Assembly: GCA_040357565.1 (NCBI GenBank)
Contig: JBDODJ010000007.1
Length of the DNA: 64,000 bases
Source: Cercozoa sp. M6MM
Lineage: Eukaryota > Endomyxa: Ascetosporea
Strand: one strand, 5' to 3'
Part shown: one piece after another, positions 24,004 to 35,759 of the stretch
How the letters are laid out: each line of letters opens with the position of its first letter
Position numbering within the stretch: position 1 is the stretch's first letter
The notes under the pieces: generated by a model
Database searches by the model: none
What the model was told of the DNA's origin: nothing
The model's input: the letters and a program-made list of their open reading frames with translations, nothing else
Position numbers and translations under genes: made by a program

Positions 24004-25948
24004 GCTTATTGATCTACCAGCAAATGCAGCAGCAGGTGCTCAATCAGCAAGGTGAAAACCAGCACGAGGAATGACAATCCTCGGTGCGACTGAGCCTTTG
24101 GTACAGATGTCGCCAAAAAAGCGATACCCAACCACCCAGCATAGAACAGCATCTACACGTATCACATGTGTCCTCTTGTAACACACATACACTTTCGCGG
24201 GGAGTGAAAACTGACTTTGCGAAACCACTCGTGTCGGTGCAGAGTGGAGACATCTAACTGCGCGAGGTGTTCGAGTGCACCCAACACATCTCCCATCCGA
24301 CCTACCAAAGCATCATGCCTTGTCACTGTGACATCCACCTGATACGACTCGACTGGACTACTGTACCTTCCAGAGCAGCATGCACGCGATCTGTTGCTTC
24401 GTCGAGTGCGGCACTTGCTGCCTGTTGTTTATATGTGAGAACGTTAACACAGAAGATGGTTTTTCCGTGCAACACAACCAACCTCTGCAGCCGCAGTCTG
24501 CGCCAAACTGAGAGCTGCGAGTTCCGTTTGCTGTTTGAAAAGCACCAATCTCACTGAAACCGAAAGCAACTGAAGAAAGACTGCGCACCAATGCCACGAC
24601 GTTTTCCACAGCGATCTCCGAGTCCTTTCGTGCCTAAAATTGACATTTCATAGACAAAGTAAACATGAAATGTCAATTATACCTGCTCGAGAGCGACGCT
24701 TTGCTGAGTGATCTGCTGCTGCACACTCTGCTGCAGCGTCGATAGGGTCTGTTGACCGTCCAGCAACTCGCGTTGTCGCTAATACCAACAAAGCCCATTA
24801 CAGTCATTTTCCTGCGAGGCGAGGAATTAGGAAACAGGAAAGCGATACCTCGGCACCCTTGTGCACATGCGACATCAAGGTGTGAGTTGCGTCGAGTGTC
24901 TCGTCTTGCTTTGCGCGCATTTGCGACTGTTGCTCGGCTGGCACATAGGTGTAGGTGTTTGTGTTTTTAAGGGCGAGACCTGGAGGTACCAAGATGTCGC
25001 TGCTGCTGCGACAGCTGCTGCTGTGTCGCAGCGCTTTTTTCGAGTGCCTCGTGTGCCTCTCCAAACAACTCGTCGAACTGCACACAAGAAGATATTTTGA
25101 AACCAATGTAGGTTTTTCTGAGAACACCCTGTCAGCTAGTGCGTCGTGAGACTCGGCAATCTCTGTCGCCAACTGACGCGCAGCGACAGCACTCGCACTC
25201 GAAGCTTCTGTCAGTTCCGTTATCTACATGACCCCCAGTCCATACAGTCCTCCCTCCAGGAAACCTTATCAGTATGTGCGAAATTTAATGAAAAGAGTAC
25301 CGACTGTCCGATACGGCGATGAAAGTGCTCGCCTGAAGCACGGGCACACACGGAATCTGCGTGTGCAAAGAACTGCACAAAGCAACCTCGCGTAAACTTA
25401 TGAACGGTTCGTGATTGGTGCGTGAATTCACCAGATTAAACGTGTCCCAAGCCACTGCGTCGTTCTGCAACTGTTTCGTGCATTCGCTCACTGTCAAACA
25501 GTACCATGTCACAAACTACTATAGACAGAAGGTACAGTACAAAAATACCATTTTGTTCGGGTGTACACTCCAAGTGGGCAGTCTGGGTATGACCTGCAAG
25601 GGACAGATGGCACCAAGCTAAAGCCAGAGACATGCGCGCTCGCGTATCGTACTCGGTGAGGGCACCGCACCCATGCTCACTCAGCGTGCCCTGCAAGACA
25701 TTCTAATTTATTCAGACAGTAAATTTGTAAAACCACCCTACAGTTGCGGCTCGCCAGCAGTCGCCGCCGTCGTGTAGGGCGAAGGATACCGCTTCAGGCC
25801 ACTCCTGTACTTGAGGATCAGTTAGAATTCCTAAGTTCACAGAATCCAGAGTTACCTGATTTCGACTGGCGCCGTTGAAGATACCCAAGGGGAACTCCAA
25901 CGAACGGGCTGAAGCGATCATGGCCACAACCGTTGGAAGCAGCAGCAT
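23222..25948 (-). CDS. KAR5/GEX1/Brambleberry-family nuclear fusion protein
   Basis: Minus-strand ATG at 25948 opens a signal peptide (MLLLPTVVAMIASARS). The ectodomain then shows the family's cysteine pattern: EAVSFALHDGGDCWRAA, EHGCGALTEYDTRARMSLAL, AWCHLSLAVSECTKQLQ, AVAWDTFFAHADSVCARAS. This matches the Kar5/GEX1 layout (C..GC, R-LAL-x2-CHL, C-L...W-T-FF-H.D.-C). A long coiled coil follows (about 25200-24370; QQQLSQQQ, SALDEATDRVHAAL). A hydrophobic cluster comes next: YAGWLGIAFLATS and LSFLVLVFTLLIEHLLLHLL, about 24140-24020, and IVGAVVATALLF after a (TG)n intron. The tail is acidic then basic (SEIDSDFECEVE; RRSARLRNRRRN). Family members sit in the nuclear envelope or ER and are required for karyogamy of gamete nuclei. 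The gene is divergent to the pterin dehydratase-like gene (173 bp between starts). Family assignment rests on motif order; boundaries of some exons are approximate. Confidence 0.75.
23930..24001 (-). repeat. (CA)n microsatellite, sense (TG)n, in KAR5-like gene intron
   Basis: CA run in the intron between the two exons that encode the transmembrane cluster. Confidence 0.9.
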
Positions 25949-26121
25949 TGTAAAAAGCACTTAGACTACTTTTGCAGCTGATCAATAACCAGTAAAGCGA
26001 CTAAACGCTGCAAAAAAGCGGGGTTTCTTTTGATTGAAGCAATCGGGCTACAACTACTGCAAAACAGCTTGTGTTAGTGCGCTTGTGTACTTAATTGTGT
26101 TGCATTTAGCTTGGTTGTGAG
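25949..26121. promoter_or_regulatory. Compact divergent promoter region
   Basis: 173 bp between the ATGs of the KAR5-like gene (-) and the dehydratase-like gene (+). No motif recognised. Confidence 0.4.
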
Positions 26122-26809
26122 ATGCTGTTAAGGAAACTTGTGTTTGGTGCGGTGAGGCCCTCGCAGCGTGCACTCGCAGTGTGCGACCCGGTAGAAAAAA
26201 AGCCCAGTGTGTGAGTGGCCACGTGGTCACAAGTGAACATTCACCGAGTGATCGTTTAAGTGCGCAGTACGGTCAGGACGGTGTGCCACTGAGTGCCGCG
26301 GTGGCACGTGGCATGGCTCGACACGTGCCAGACTGGCGACTGGACGAGGAAGACGCACGTGCCATCAGGTGCCGCGTCGTGTTTGACTCGTTCCACGCGG
26401 CGGCCGACTTTGTGAACAAGGTCGGCAGTGTCGGTGTCAACGGAAACCACCCGGTGCACGCGCTGCGCCTGGAGAGCAACACGCCGTGCCAGGGCGTCGC
26501 ACTTGTCGATCTCGAGTGTCACACGCCTCTGCTCAAGGGCCTGTCACACCACGACTTCCTCCTGGCTGGTATGTCTGGCTCCTGGACTGTCTGCGTGCAC
26601 ACACACACACACGTGCACATGCACACGCATGCATATGCACATGCACAGTGAAAGTCGACACTGTGCGACGTGAGATGGAGCAGCATGTGCTCGACGTGTC
26701 GAGTCACCTGCGCCGGCATGACAGCGATGACAGTGTACGTGAGCAGCGCAGGTGGCGCCGCCGAATCGCGCAGCTCGCACAGCAGCGACGCTCCGTGCGC
26801 GCCGAGTAG
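26122..26809 (+). CDS. Pterin-4a-carbinolamine dehydratase-like protein, probably mitochondrial
   Basis: Three exons, 26122-26210, 26261-26568 and 26649-26809, total 558 nt (185 residues). The N-terminus MLLRKLVFGAVRPSQRALAV lacks acidic residues and is rich in Arg and hydrophobic residues, like a mitochondrial presequence. The central part follows the PCD fold: PDWRLDEEDARAIRCRVVFD, FHAAADFVNKV, NHPVHALRLESN, VALVDLECHTPLLKGLSHHD and FLLAVKVDTV. Family enzymes dehydrate 4a-hydroxytetrahydropterin in BH4 recycling, and some act as cofactors of other proteins. The usual catalytic His-His-Pro appears as NHP, so one conserved His is replaced by Asn; activity is therefore uncertain. The C-terminus is longer than usual and basic (RRWRRRIAQLAQQRR). 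Introns hold a degenerate CA/TG run (about 26600-26645). Confidence 0.65.
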
Positions 26810-27093
26810 TCGCAGTATGACCGAACTGACATATCCCAACTTTCCGGAGTCGTCACATCCTTGGCCGTTCGGTACTATCCTACTCCACCCACAAAACCTG
26901 GCCGCCTGAGTAAATTTGACCTTACATTAGGTTAATGATAGTGCAGTAATCTTGTTGAAATAGACTCGGGAATCACGTCAGTGACGCTGTGATTGGAAGT
27001 AGTAGTCTTGGTCGCGGTTTCCGGGACCTCGTTCGCGTTGTGGCGAGAGCTATTGGTCCCCAATTGCAAGCCAACATGAAATCAGTCAGTTTA
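26810..27093. other. Intergenic region between convergent genes
   Basis: About 280 bp between two 3' ends. No gene or repeat seen. Confidence 0.4.
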
Positions 27094-29834
27094 TCAATCA
27101 GCGTACAAAACAAAAGGTACCGCAGGTGGAGCAGCGGATCGAACCGGCGATCGCCCGCGCTCACGTCGGAACTCGTGTGGCGGAGAAGAGCGTTCTCGGT
27201 ACTCGTGCGGCGGCGAAGAGCGCCGCATCGACGGGGACTCCCGGGGTACAGGCGGAGGCGAGTACCCGCGTTGCTGCATAGGCCAGGACGAGTAGCCGCG
27301 ACGCTGCTGTATGGAAGAAGAGCGACGCTCGCTCACACGGTATTCACTTCGCTCGCGCTCGCGTTCGACAGAGGTGTCATCGACACGCAGTTCGGTCATC
27401 AAACGACTGCACACATGAGAGCACATAGTAAGAATGCGAGCAGACAGGCAGTAAATGCTGCAAGCTTTGTTTACTCGAGCAGGCGACTCTCGGCGGCGTC
27501 GTTGCTCTCCTTGCGGCGGCGAGCAGCGTCGGCAGTGTCTGCTTCGGCGTAGTGCGCGGCGTCTTCAAAGGCACGCTCTGGCAGCACAGACATTATATAT
27601 ATATATATATATATTTACGTATATGTATACAAACACATATGCCTGTACATAGGCATATACGTATATAGACATCTGTATATGCAGCGTACTGCGGCGTGCA
27701 CGCGCGGCGGCAACGATGCGCTGCTCGCGCTTGAGTGCCTCGACCTCGTCGGCGATGCGTTTGTGCATGGCGTCCAGCACGGTCTCGTGCTCGCGTCGGT
27801 AGGCGTCCTGCGTGCGCTCAAAGTGCGTGTGGAACAGACGCTCGCGACCACTGTCGGCGAACCACGTCGACAGTCGATTCAGACGGTCCTCTTGTTCCTG
27901 GGATGGAAGGGATCGGGTACACACTGTACATGGAGACAGGGTGCTCAAGGCGTACATGTGATAGAGGCTCCTCTTCTAGAGGCTCGCCTTCACGCTGGTA
28001 GCCTGTCGTGCCAGTCTGTGCATAGATATCGCCAGGACGACCCTCGTGGTACATCCTGTCGGCCAAGTGCTGCGTGAGTTGCCGCACGTGCCGTTCGTTG
28101 ACGCGGTTGAACTTCTCCAGCGTGTCGCCCTCGCTCACGTCGTCGCGGTAGGCACCCGTGTACTTTTTCTCAGTCTGCTCAGAATTGAGGTAAGTCAGTT
28201 GGAAATCAGAGTCACTTGGGCAGGACATAAAAGGTACCACACGAGGCAAGTCAGCACGTGCGTAGGTCGACTGACGCAGGCCAGTATCACGTGCCTTGTG
28301 TGACTCGTACAATTCACGCAGTCGCTCGGAGAAGTTCGAGATACTGCTGGTGTCGGAGACTTCGTCGTAGGCAGGTACGGCAGGTCGACGGTGTCGGGCA
28401 GCACGCCGGCGGTCCAGCATGCCGGCGAGCTTGCCATGTCGGCGACGCTCGCGACTCTTGGACTTGGAGGCCTTCTTGTGCGATGACGACGAGGAAGAGG
28501 AGGACGACGAGGAACTGGAAGAACTTGAGGACATTGACGACACTGGCGAAGGAGAACGCTTGCGACGACGTAATTTCCGTCCGAGTCGATCGCGCTTTCG
28601 AGTTCGTTTTTCTGCAGTCACGCACAGTCATACACAGTCACACAGTCACACAGTGTGCACTTCATTGAAGCTAAGACATGTTAGGGTGTACCTTCCTCGC
28701 GGACGAGAGTTTCTGACTGCACGGCGGCCGTAGCGTAGCGTTCGCGAGGCTGCAGGTGCTGCGGACTGCCAGCGGTGGAGGAGGAGCGACGCGAACGAGA
28801 GCCACCGCCGTGGTGCGGTTCGTAGGCCTGTGCCATGTGCACTCGCTCGGGTCCGTAGCGTTCCTCGACACTTACTTCGACCTGATCGAGGTGTCGCCGT
28901 CGCTTGCCGTGCCTTTTCTTCTTCTCGCGTTGATGCTCACGGTGCTTACGCAGTCGCTCGCGCATTCGTTTGCGCTTGCTGTCTTTCTTTCTGCTGCGCT
29001 TCTTCTTTTTCTTCTTATCTCGGGGTGGTACGTTGCTGCGGAACAGTCCTCCGCCTGAAGTGTTGTTTTGTGGAGACTTCACGACTCAAAATAATGTAAA
29101 GCAGGACTACCCTCGGCGGTGGCAGCGTAGTTCGAGTCCATAGCCATCATGTTGGCCTTGTTGCGAGTGTGTACGCGATCGACTTTGTGGTCAGCACGGT
29201 TATCTTGGTCGAAATCGTCGCCTGAGTCGACAGATGGACTCTCTTCGAACAGGTCATACTGAGGCGCCTGGTCGGGCACGTGCGGTGCCGGAGCACCCGA
29301 AGCATCGACGACACTGGCCATGCGTGTTGGCACCGACACGGCCTCGACACTGAGCGGGTGCTGCACATTCAGAGCACGCGGTGTCTCCTCGGGCACTGTC
29401 TGCGGACGCGCTCGCAGCGCCTCCTCCTCCTTGTCGTCCTTGTCGGGCCGCTGCTCTAACTTGTGCGACCGGGCGTGCCGCCGTTTCTCCTGCGATCGCT
29501 CGCGATGCCGTCGACTGCGCTTGCTGGTGCCGCCCTGACTGCGACTTCGGTGACGCCGTTTCTTGCTGCTGTCGTTCTTCTTGGTCTTGCTCGTTCTCTG
29601 GTGTCGACTGTGACTGCGACTGTGCGAGCGGCTCTTGCGCGAGCGACTCTTGTGCGAGCGACTCTTGCTGCGACTCTTGCTGCGACTCTTCCGTTTCTTC
29701 TGACTCGAGCGACGCAGATGCAGTTTCTTCACGGCAAAGTCGCTCAGGCGACGGAAACTTGAACGCGATCGCGAACGGGATTTCGAGCGACTGCGACGCC
29801 GACGCGAACCCGATCGAGATCGAGCCTTCGGCAT
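27094..29834 (-). CDS. Arg/Ser-rich (RS) nuclear protein, likely splicing-associated
   Basis: ATG at 29834 opens a long RS domain (alternating R and S, MPKARSRSGSRRRRSRSKSR). After it come an acidic part (YDLFEESPSVDSGDDFDQDN) and a Lys/Arg stretch (about 29030-28900). A poly-Ser tract (about 28540-28480) and a second basic block follow. The helical domains come next: YDEVSDTSSISNFSERLREL and EKFNRVNERHVRQLTQHLAD, then exons to 27565 with EVEALKREQRIVAAARARR. The C-terminus is Arg/Ser/Pro-rich with repeated SSPPHEYR/SSPPHEFR motifs and stops at 27094. RS domains are typical of splicing factors and nuclear-speckle proteins and are regulated by phosphorylation. I see no RRM, so it is not a classical SR protein; an SR-related scaffold is the best reading. 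The intron at about 27585-27690 holds a (TA)n run. Confidence 0.65.
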
Positions 29835-30448
29835 TTTGTTTTTTGCAGTCTGCCTGCCTGGTCACTCTGGAAAAACGCCAAAGCAGTGACAACTGAGCTA
29901 AAACCGTTCGAGTCTGTCTGTTGCAGCTCACGTGCACGGAACGGACGGTGCAACTCTCAGTTTTTACCAAGTCCGAAGCCACCTGCATCGGACCTCACGT
30001 CGCACTTTATTTTCAAGGTGTTTCAGTTTTTTATTAAGGGTGACCTGGATCTACAGCAAGCACTGTATTGTTTCGCAAACAGCAAGCAAGCTTAACACCG
30101 CGCAGGCGATGCGGAACTCGTACAAAAAAGTAGCTCGCGACTCAGCTTCAGGGGGAACTGAACCCAAAACTGAAACAAACTTGTTTTTTCGTTTTCCTCC
30201 TTTTTGCATCTTCAGTCGTGAAACTTACAAGCTATTGTATCTATCTGCTGCATGGTACTGTAGGTGGCATACACTACAGCCGAAGTAGCTTGGATAGTGG
30301 TACAAGGCCCTTTTTCGCAGATCCAGTTCTCCTTTCAGTTTAACCGTTGCGTTCTGTATTCACCCCCTTTTTACCCCCTTTTACCCCCTTTTACCCCCTT
30401 TTACCCCCTATTCACCCCCCTATTTCCCCCTTTTGACAGCTCGGCGCC
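29835..30448. promoter_or_regulatory. Divergent region between the RS gene and a small gene
   Basis: About 610 bp. The right end (30355-30440) is an unusually regular C-rich pyrimidine tract of CCCCCTTTTA units ending in tttgacag, which looks like an intron end. The small gene therefore probably has an upstream exon here that I cannot place. Confidence 0.4.
30355..30435 (+). repeat. Tandem CCCCCTTTTA-like pyrimidine tract before an acceptor
   Basis: About seven near-identical units of CCCCYTTTTA followed by tttgacag. Same sequence family as the tracts in other introns of the window. Confidence 0.75.
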
Positions 30449-30680
30449 ATGACCTTTTCCGTTCTCGGCTACGGAATCTACGCAGACTACAAGTGCCAAA
30501 AAGGCGAGCCAGCTCAGGTACGCTTCTATGTCACTGTAACTGAAGGCATGAGGCGCGGTTACATTGTACTGTACACTGCAGCTGCCTCGTTGGATCCCTC
30601 TTCCCTGGGACAAGAACGAGGAGTTCCAACCTGACAGTTCGACTGCGGCGAACGAGTCGGCGGCGACAAAGCCTGAATAA
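30449..30680 (+). CDS. Small protein, about 55 residues, unrecognised
   Basis: ATG at 30449 gives MTFSVLGYGIYADYKCQKGE. A GT-AG intron (about 30519-30582) joins to LPRWIPLPWDKNEEF and an acidic tail ending ATKPE. The first part could form one short membrane segment. An acceptor-like sequence lies directly before CTCGGCGCCATG, so a coding or non-coding exon probably precedes it. The size resembles small organellar complex subunits, but I cannot identify it. Confidence 0.45.
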
Positions 30681-30767
30681 CTCGATCCACATTGCGTTGA
30701 CTCTCGTTTCCTGATGGGCTTACTTACTTACTTACTGTACCAAACAAAGAAAGACTCAGTACGGTAG

Positions 30768-31099
30768 TTAAGAGTGAAGACTACCGGCGCCAACAGCGAT
30801 ATCGATGGCGCCTCGGCCTTGATCGAGACTGGTGTGACTGCTGGTGTGACTGGGCGTGCCGGCCGGTGTGGCCACGTAGCGCGCAACTCGCGTCACCAGT
30901 GCGCGTGGCGTCATCTCAACGTCAGTGTCGTTGTTGGCCCCATCATCATCATCATCGTCGTCCACATTGGCAGCATCAGCTTCGTTGTCGTCGTCGTTGG
31001 CCTCGTCTTCGGGGTCGGCGTCGTCGTCGCTCTCCTCGTCGAAAAGCACGTGTAGTGGCAGCACCGTCTGCTGCTTGTCCTGCCCGGTATATACACCAT

Positions 31100-31147
<48 letters not shown>

Positions 31148-32629
31148 GGTTACATCAGTGTGGTACACTCGACTGGCGCAGAAAACCGGCGTCGGCTTGC
31201 AGTCTTCGTACCTGCAGGGGGGAAGGGGGCAAGTTAAAAGGCTCTGGGAGTAGGGAAGGGTTGGGGTAAATGGAAGGTGGGGTAAAGGGGAAGGTGGGGG
31301 TAAAGGGAAAGGTGCGTGGAGGGTATAATACCAGTTCGTTCTGCTCGCCGCCGATGCGTCGCAAAACATGTCGCAGTTTTCGCACTCGCTCCGCCTGTAC
31401 AATAGACATAGCCCCTATATCCTCCTCTACAAGTTGCAATACAGCAGTGCAGATGCCACGTCGCACAACGTGCAGTGCCCTCTGTCGCGAGGCAGGGTCA
31501 TCGGCGTCTTCCTCGTCGTCGTCGTCGTCGTCCACATCGTCCAGTTCCTCATCGGCCTCCTCCAGCAACTCCTGTGAGGGGATGTAAAGGGTAGGGGAGT
31601 GAAGGGGCAATCGGAGGCATGATACGTGGTTGGCGTCATCAGCGGTCTGTCGCAGCAAGGCACGCGCTTCGGCAGCGGCCACGCGCCACAGCGACAACGA
31701 GTGCGCCGCGTGTTGTCGCTCCTCTTTCAGTTTCTGTCCGCGCGGAGGGTTCATATAAATAAGTCAGTCAGTCAAAACACAGGAACCTCTGTGCGTTCCG
31801 TCAACTCGGCGTTCTTGGGATTCTCGAGCACCTGTAACACGGGCAAATATACATTGGGGAGTAAAGGGGGTAAGAAAGATAAGGCTACGGTCAAATGTAC
31901 CACTGGCGCCGCCAAAGGCGTTTCCAACGCCTCACGATTTGGCGTTTCTTGCAACAGGTCCGGCAGGGCACTACATAAATTTCACATGATCCTTGTATAA
32001 CTAAGAAGAGAAAAACATGTGCTCAAAAAAGATGCACACGTATAATATACGCAAAAAGCCTACTCGAGAAACAGCTGCACGCACTGATCGATGCCGTCGG
32101 CCAGAAAGGCCGTGCGCGAGGTCGGTGTGTCGGCATAGGTTTGTCTCCTGGGGGTAAGAAAGAGTTATATAGGGTTAGTAGATGGAGTGAAATAGCGCAT
32201 AGGAGGGACAAGAGGGTAAGAGGACAATCGAGTCAGAGGTACACTGCATCCGTCTCAGCAGCCAACGCAGTGCGCATGAATGTCTCCATTGCCTGCAGTG
32301 CCATTTATGCGAGAACAGACTGTAGATACACCAGAAAAGAACGAGTACCCCCAAAGGAGCCAGCGTTGTGTCGATTCTCCAGTCGGTTGGGACACCTGAG
32401 CACACACAAAATAAAAGCACACTCACAGGCAGGAGCAGACTAAAGCACCCGTGTTTGGGTAGTCTGGCACCTGCACGGCACGCTGCACCGTGCGCCGCCG
32501 CCGCACGCGCCCAGCAGCACGAATTCGCCTTCTTTTGCGCCCTGACTTGACCTGAACTGCATTTTCTTCGCTCTGCGCCTCCTCCGCGCGGACAGGATCA
32601 CTCTGTGGCTCATCCACGTGCGCCTCCAT
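30768..32629 (-). CDS. Acidic protein with basic N-terminus, function unknown
   Basis: ATG at 32629 (MEAHVDEPQSDPVRAEEAQ); TAA at 30768. The first exon carries a dense basic cluster (SGRKRRRIRAAGRVRRRRTV) that could be a nuclear or nucleolar localisation signal. Later exons are helical (AMETFMRTALAAETDA, AFLADGIDQCVQLFLE, HSLSLWRVAAAEARALL). Two long Asp/Glu runs follow (about 31545-31500 and 31040-30930). A helix reading AERVRKLRHVLRRIGGEQNE lies between them. The basic head and acidic tracts suggest a nuclear protein such as a chromatin or ribosome-biogenesis factor, but no domain is recognisable. Introns contain (CA)n and reverse-complement TTTACCCC tracts (31240-31325). Confidence 0.55.
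31099..31146 (-). repeat. (CA)n microsatellite, sense (TG)n, intronic
   Basis: CA run immediately 5' (in sense) of the last exon of the acidic-protein gene. Confidence 0.9.
31205..31330 (-). repeat. GGGGTAAA-type tract, sense-strand C-rich pyrimidine repeat
   Basis: Repeated GGTGGGGGTAAAGGG on the + strand reads as CCCTTTACCCCC in the sense of this minus-strand gene. It is the same motif as in plus-strand genes, mirrored with gene orientation. Confidence 0.75.
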
Positions 32630-32946
32630 TTGCCAACGGAGTGCCTTCCTATGCCCAGATCTCCGTGCCTACACAGCTTAATAGTAACACTGCGTCTGTT
32701 CGAGCGCGTGTTGGCTCTAACGCGCTCCCAGACTTCTGTGGGCCACAAAACCATGGGATTCGTTGGGATCTTTGTACTGTACAGTATTGTGCAGGACAAC
32801 TGTACTACAGATCCGGATCAACCGTAACGCTCAATTATACCAAAACTGGGTAGGCACAGGCGCGTGTTCTTTCTGCATCCTGTGGACTAAGCTTTTTGTG
32901 TGCTGATTTTGGCTCCAATCATTTTGGTGTCAGATCACGGTACGAC

Positions 32947-34199
32947 ATGTTCAAGCGGTGGCTTGGTCGCGTCCTTGTGGCGGCAGTGACGGCAGCGGTC
33001 GGCCTGCAAATCTACAACCTGTGTATGTTGTGAGGATCTCAGCTTTTTCTGCAGTGCATTTGAGCGGTCGTAACGTGTAGGCAAGCTGGCATACGACCTG
33101 TACCACCCGCCCTTGTGCCAGTCGACGACGGAGCGATGCATGCGACCGCACGGCGCCTTTAACGAAAGCGACTGGCACCTGACCTTGTCGGTGTGGCCAC
33201 ATGCGCGTGTGTCGCCCTTCCCGCCGTCTGCTGAAACGGCACTGTACAGCAGCAGTGCTTTCTCACCGTCACAGCCAGTATGCCTCTCTGAGATGGGAAG
33301 TGTCGAAGTGTAGGAGTCGAGTAGCTTTAGTATGCGTGCTTGACAGGCAGAAGAAGAGGTCGACCTAGAGGTGGACACAAGCAAGTTCAAGCGAGGCTAC
33401 AGTGCACTGTACCTGCATGCCCATGTGCACCGAGACAATGACAGGGCCGTGTACTACTCGGCCTTCCCGTGGACACGCTCCATGATGCGCAAGGAGGTAT
33501 CTTGTGTCTGAATATATTATATCTGTTATATGGATTTACATGTGTGTGTGTGTACAGGATAGGACGCACTACCTGTACGGCAGTAGCAGCGAGCAGCAGC
33601 GCGGCGAGTCAGTGGAGCCGACCGAGACGCTGCACTGGTTCCCAGCCGTCACCGTGATGCTCTCCTCCGAACAGCACGCTCTTGACTTTGACCGACTGTA
33701 CCTTTTCTCTCTGTCTCTCTATCTAGCTATCTATCTATCTCGCTATCTATGTATCTATCTATCTATCTCCCTACCTACCTACCTACCTACCTACCTACCT
33801 ACCTACCTACCTACCGGCCTACTTACCTACCTACCTACCTACCTACCTACTTACCTACCTACCTACCTACCTACCTACCTACCTACCTACCTACCTACCT
33901 TCCTACCTACCTACTTACCTCTCTTTTTGATACCCATTTTTATATAGACCACACGACATGCACTACCTGTTGCGACAGCAACGCGTGAGCGACGGGAGCT
34001 ATATGCCCATCGCACACGTGCGTCAAGTCGACCAGATCTCGGTATGTCACACAATGTGTTTGTGTGCATGGTGCTTTTATCTATGCGGACGCATACACAG
34101 GACGACTACATCGAGGCAGGCGAAAGGCTGCCTCTGAAACTGACGTTCCGAAGGACGTCGCTGGGCAACGTGCGTGCCTGGTTGCAGGTGTGTACCCTG

Positions 34200-34249
<50 letters not shown>

Positions 34250-34259
34250 NNNNNNNNNN

Positions 34260-34308
<49 letters not shown>

Positions 34309-34540
34309 CTACCTGACCTCTGTGTTCATGGACAGATCGAAGCACAGATCGACCAGTCGGCCAAAACCTTTCAATTCTCGCAGAAGCAGACTGACAAGTA
34401 AAACCCTGTAATGAGTGTTTATCTGCACGTATTATGTACATGTATACAGCATGAGAGAAATGTTCGTAAAGAGCGACCTGCGTCTCGTCAGTGCCACTGT
34501 GGTTTGTTTGTGTTTAACATATGTCTTGTATACAATCTAG

Positions 34541-34580
<40 letters not shown>

Positions 34581-35009
34581 GTATACCCGAGGTACAACTA
34601 AACTGAACTGGGCACAGCTGGTGTCGATCCTGCACGTGCTGTTCGCCTTCTTGGCACTGCGCAATGAACTGGCCTTCTGGAGTTCGCGCCAGTCGCTGCA
34701 GGGCATTTCGGCAACGCGTGTGGTGTGGGACCTCTTCAGCGACGTCGTGGTGCTGCTGTATCTGCGCGACAGTGAGGAGGTAAACCCCTCTGCCTTGCCA
34801 ACCTGTATTAGCTGTCTCCGCTACGGTAAGTGCTGTCCCATACAGACATCACCTCTGGTGACAGGCCTGCTGTTGCTGAATGTTCTTGTGGCTGCCTGGA
34901 AGTGCCTCACTGTGTTTCGACTCAAGGGGTACCGTGGCTTTTGCCTTGTGTGTGTGTTTGTGTGTGTGTGTCTGTGTGTGTGTCTGTGTGTCTGTGTGTG
35001 TGTGTCTGT

Positions 35010-35043
<34 letters not shown>

Positions 35044-35668
35044 CTGTGTGTCTCTGTGTGTGTGTCTGTGTGTGTCTGTGTATCACTGCTGTGTAGCAAA
35101 CGAGGTGGCGACAAGACCATGCAGTACGAGGAACGTGCCACCAGATGGCTGGCCATGGTCTCACTTTTACTTCCGGATGCATGAGAAAGTATGTTCGTAT
35201 CTGTATATCTAAGTACAGTTACTGCTCCCGGGTGTCGCTGTCTTTGCTGCCTATCGCTTCTTCTTCAACACGCACAAGTAGCCTTGCTTTCTGTCGTACT
35301 TCCTCCTTCTCTACACTCTCTACCCCCTGTGCAGGTCGCTCTACAGTTTCGGCATTGCGACGCTGGCGCACGCCGTGTACGGTGTCGGTTTTGCCATGAT
35401 GACGCCGCAGCTCTTCATCAACTACAAGCTGCGCTCGGTGGCGCACATGCCGTGGCGCGTCATGGTGTACCGCGCCTTCAACACCTTTGTCGACGATCTC
35501 TTCAGTCTCGTCGTGCCCATGTGTGTTGCCGCTACACTGATGTCTATAGACATAGACATAGACAGATATCAGATGTGCATGTACACATACACCTGTGCAT
35601 ATGGTGTGCAGGCCCAATTTGCACCGACTGGCGTGCTTGCGCGACGACATCATCTTCTTCATCTTTCT

Positions 35669-35759
<91 letters not shown>

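Noticed and set aside
30109..30288. ATG-started ORF MRNSYKKVARDSASGG upstream of the small gene
   Set aside because: Composition is not protein-like towards the end, no splice continuity, and no recognisable domain.
30355..30435. Telomeric or interstitial telomere repeat
   Set aside because: Units are irregular and similar tracts appear in many introns oriented with transcription; better explained as intronic pyrimidine tracts, though the telomere sequence of this organism is unknown.
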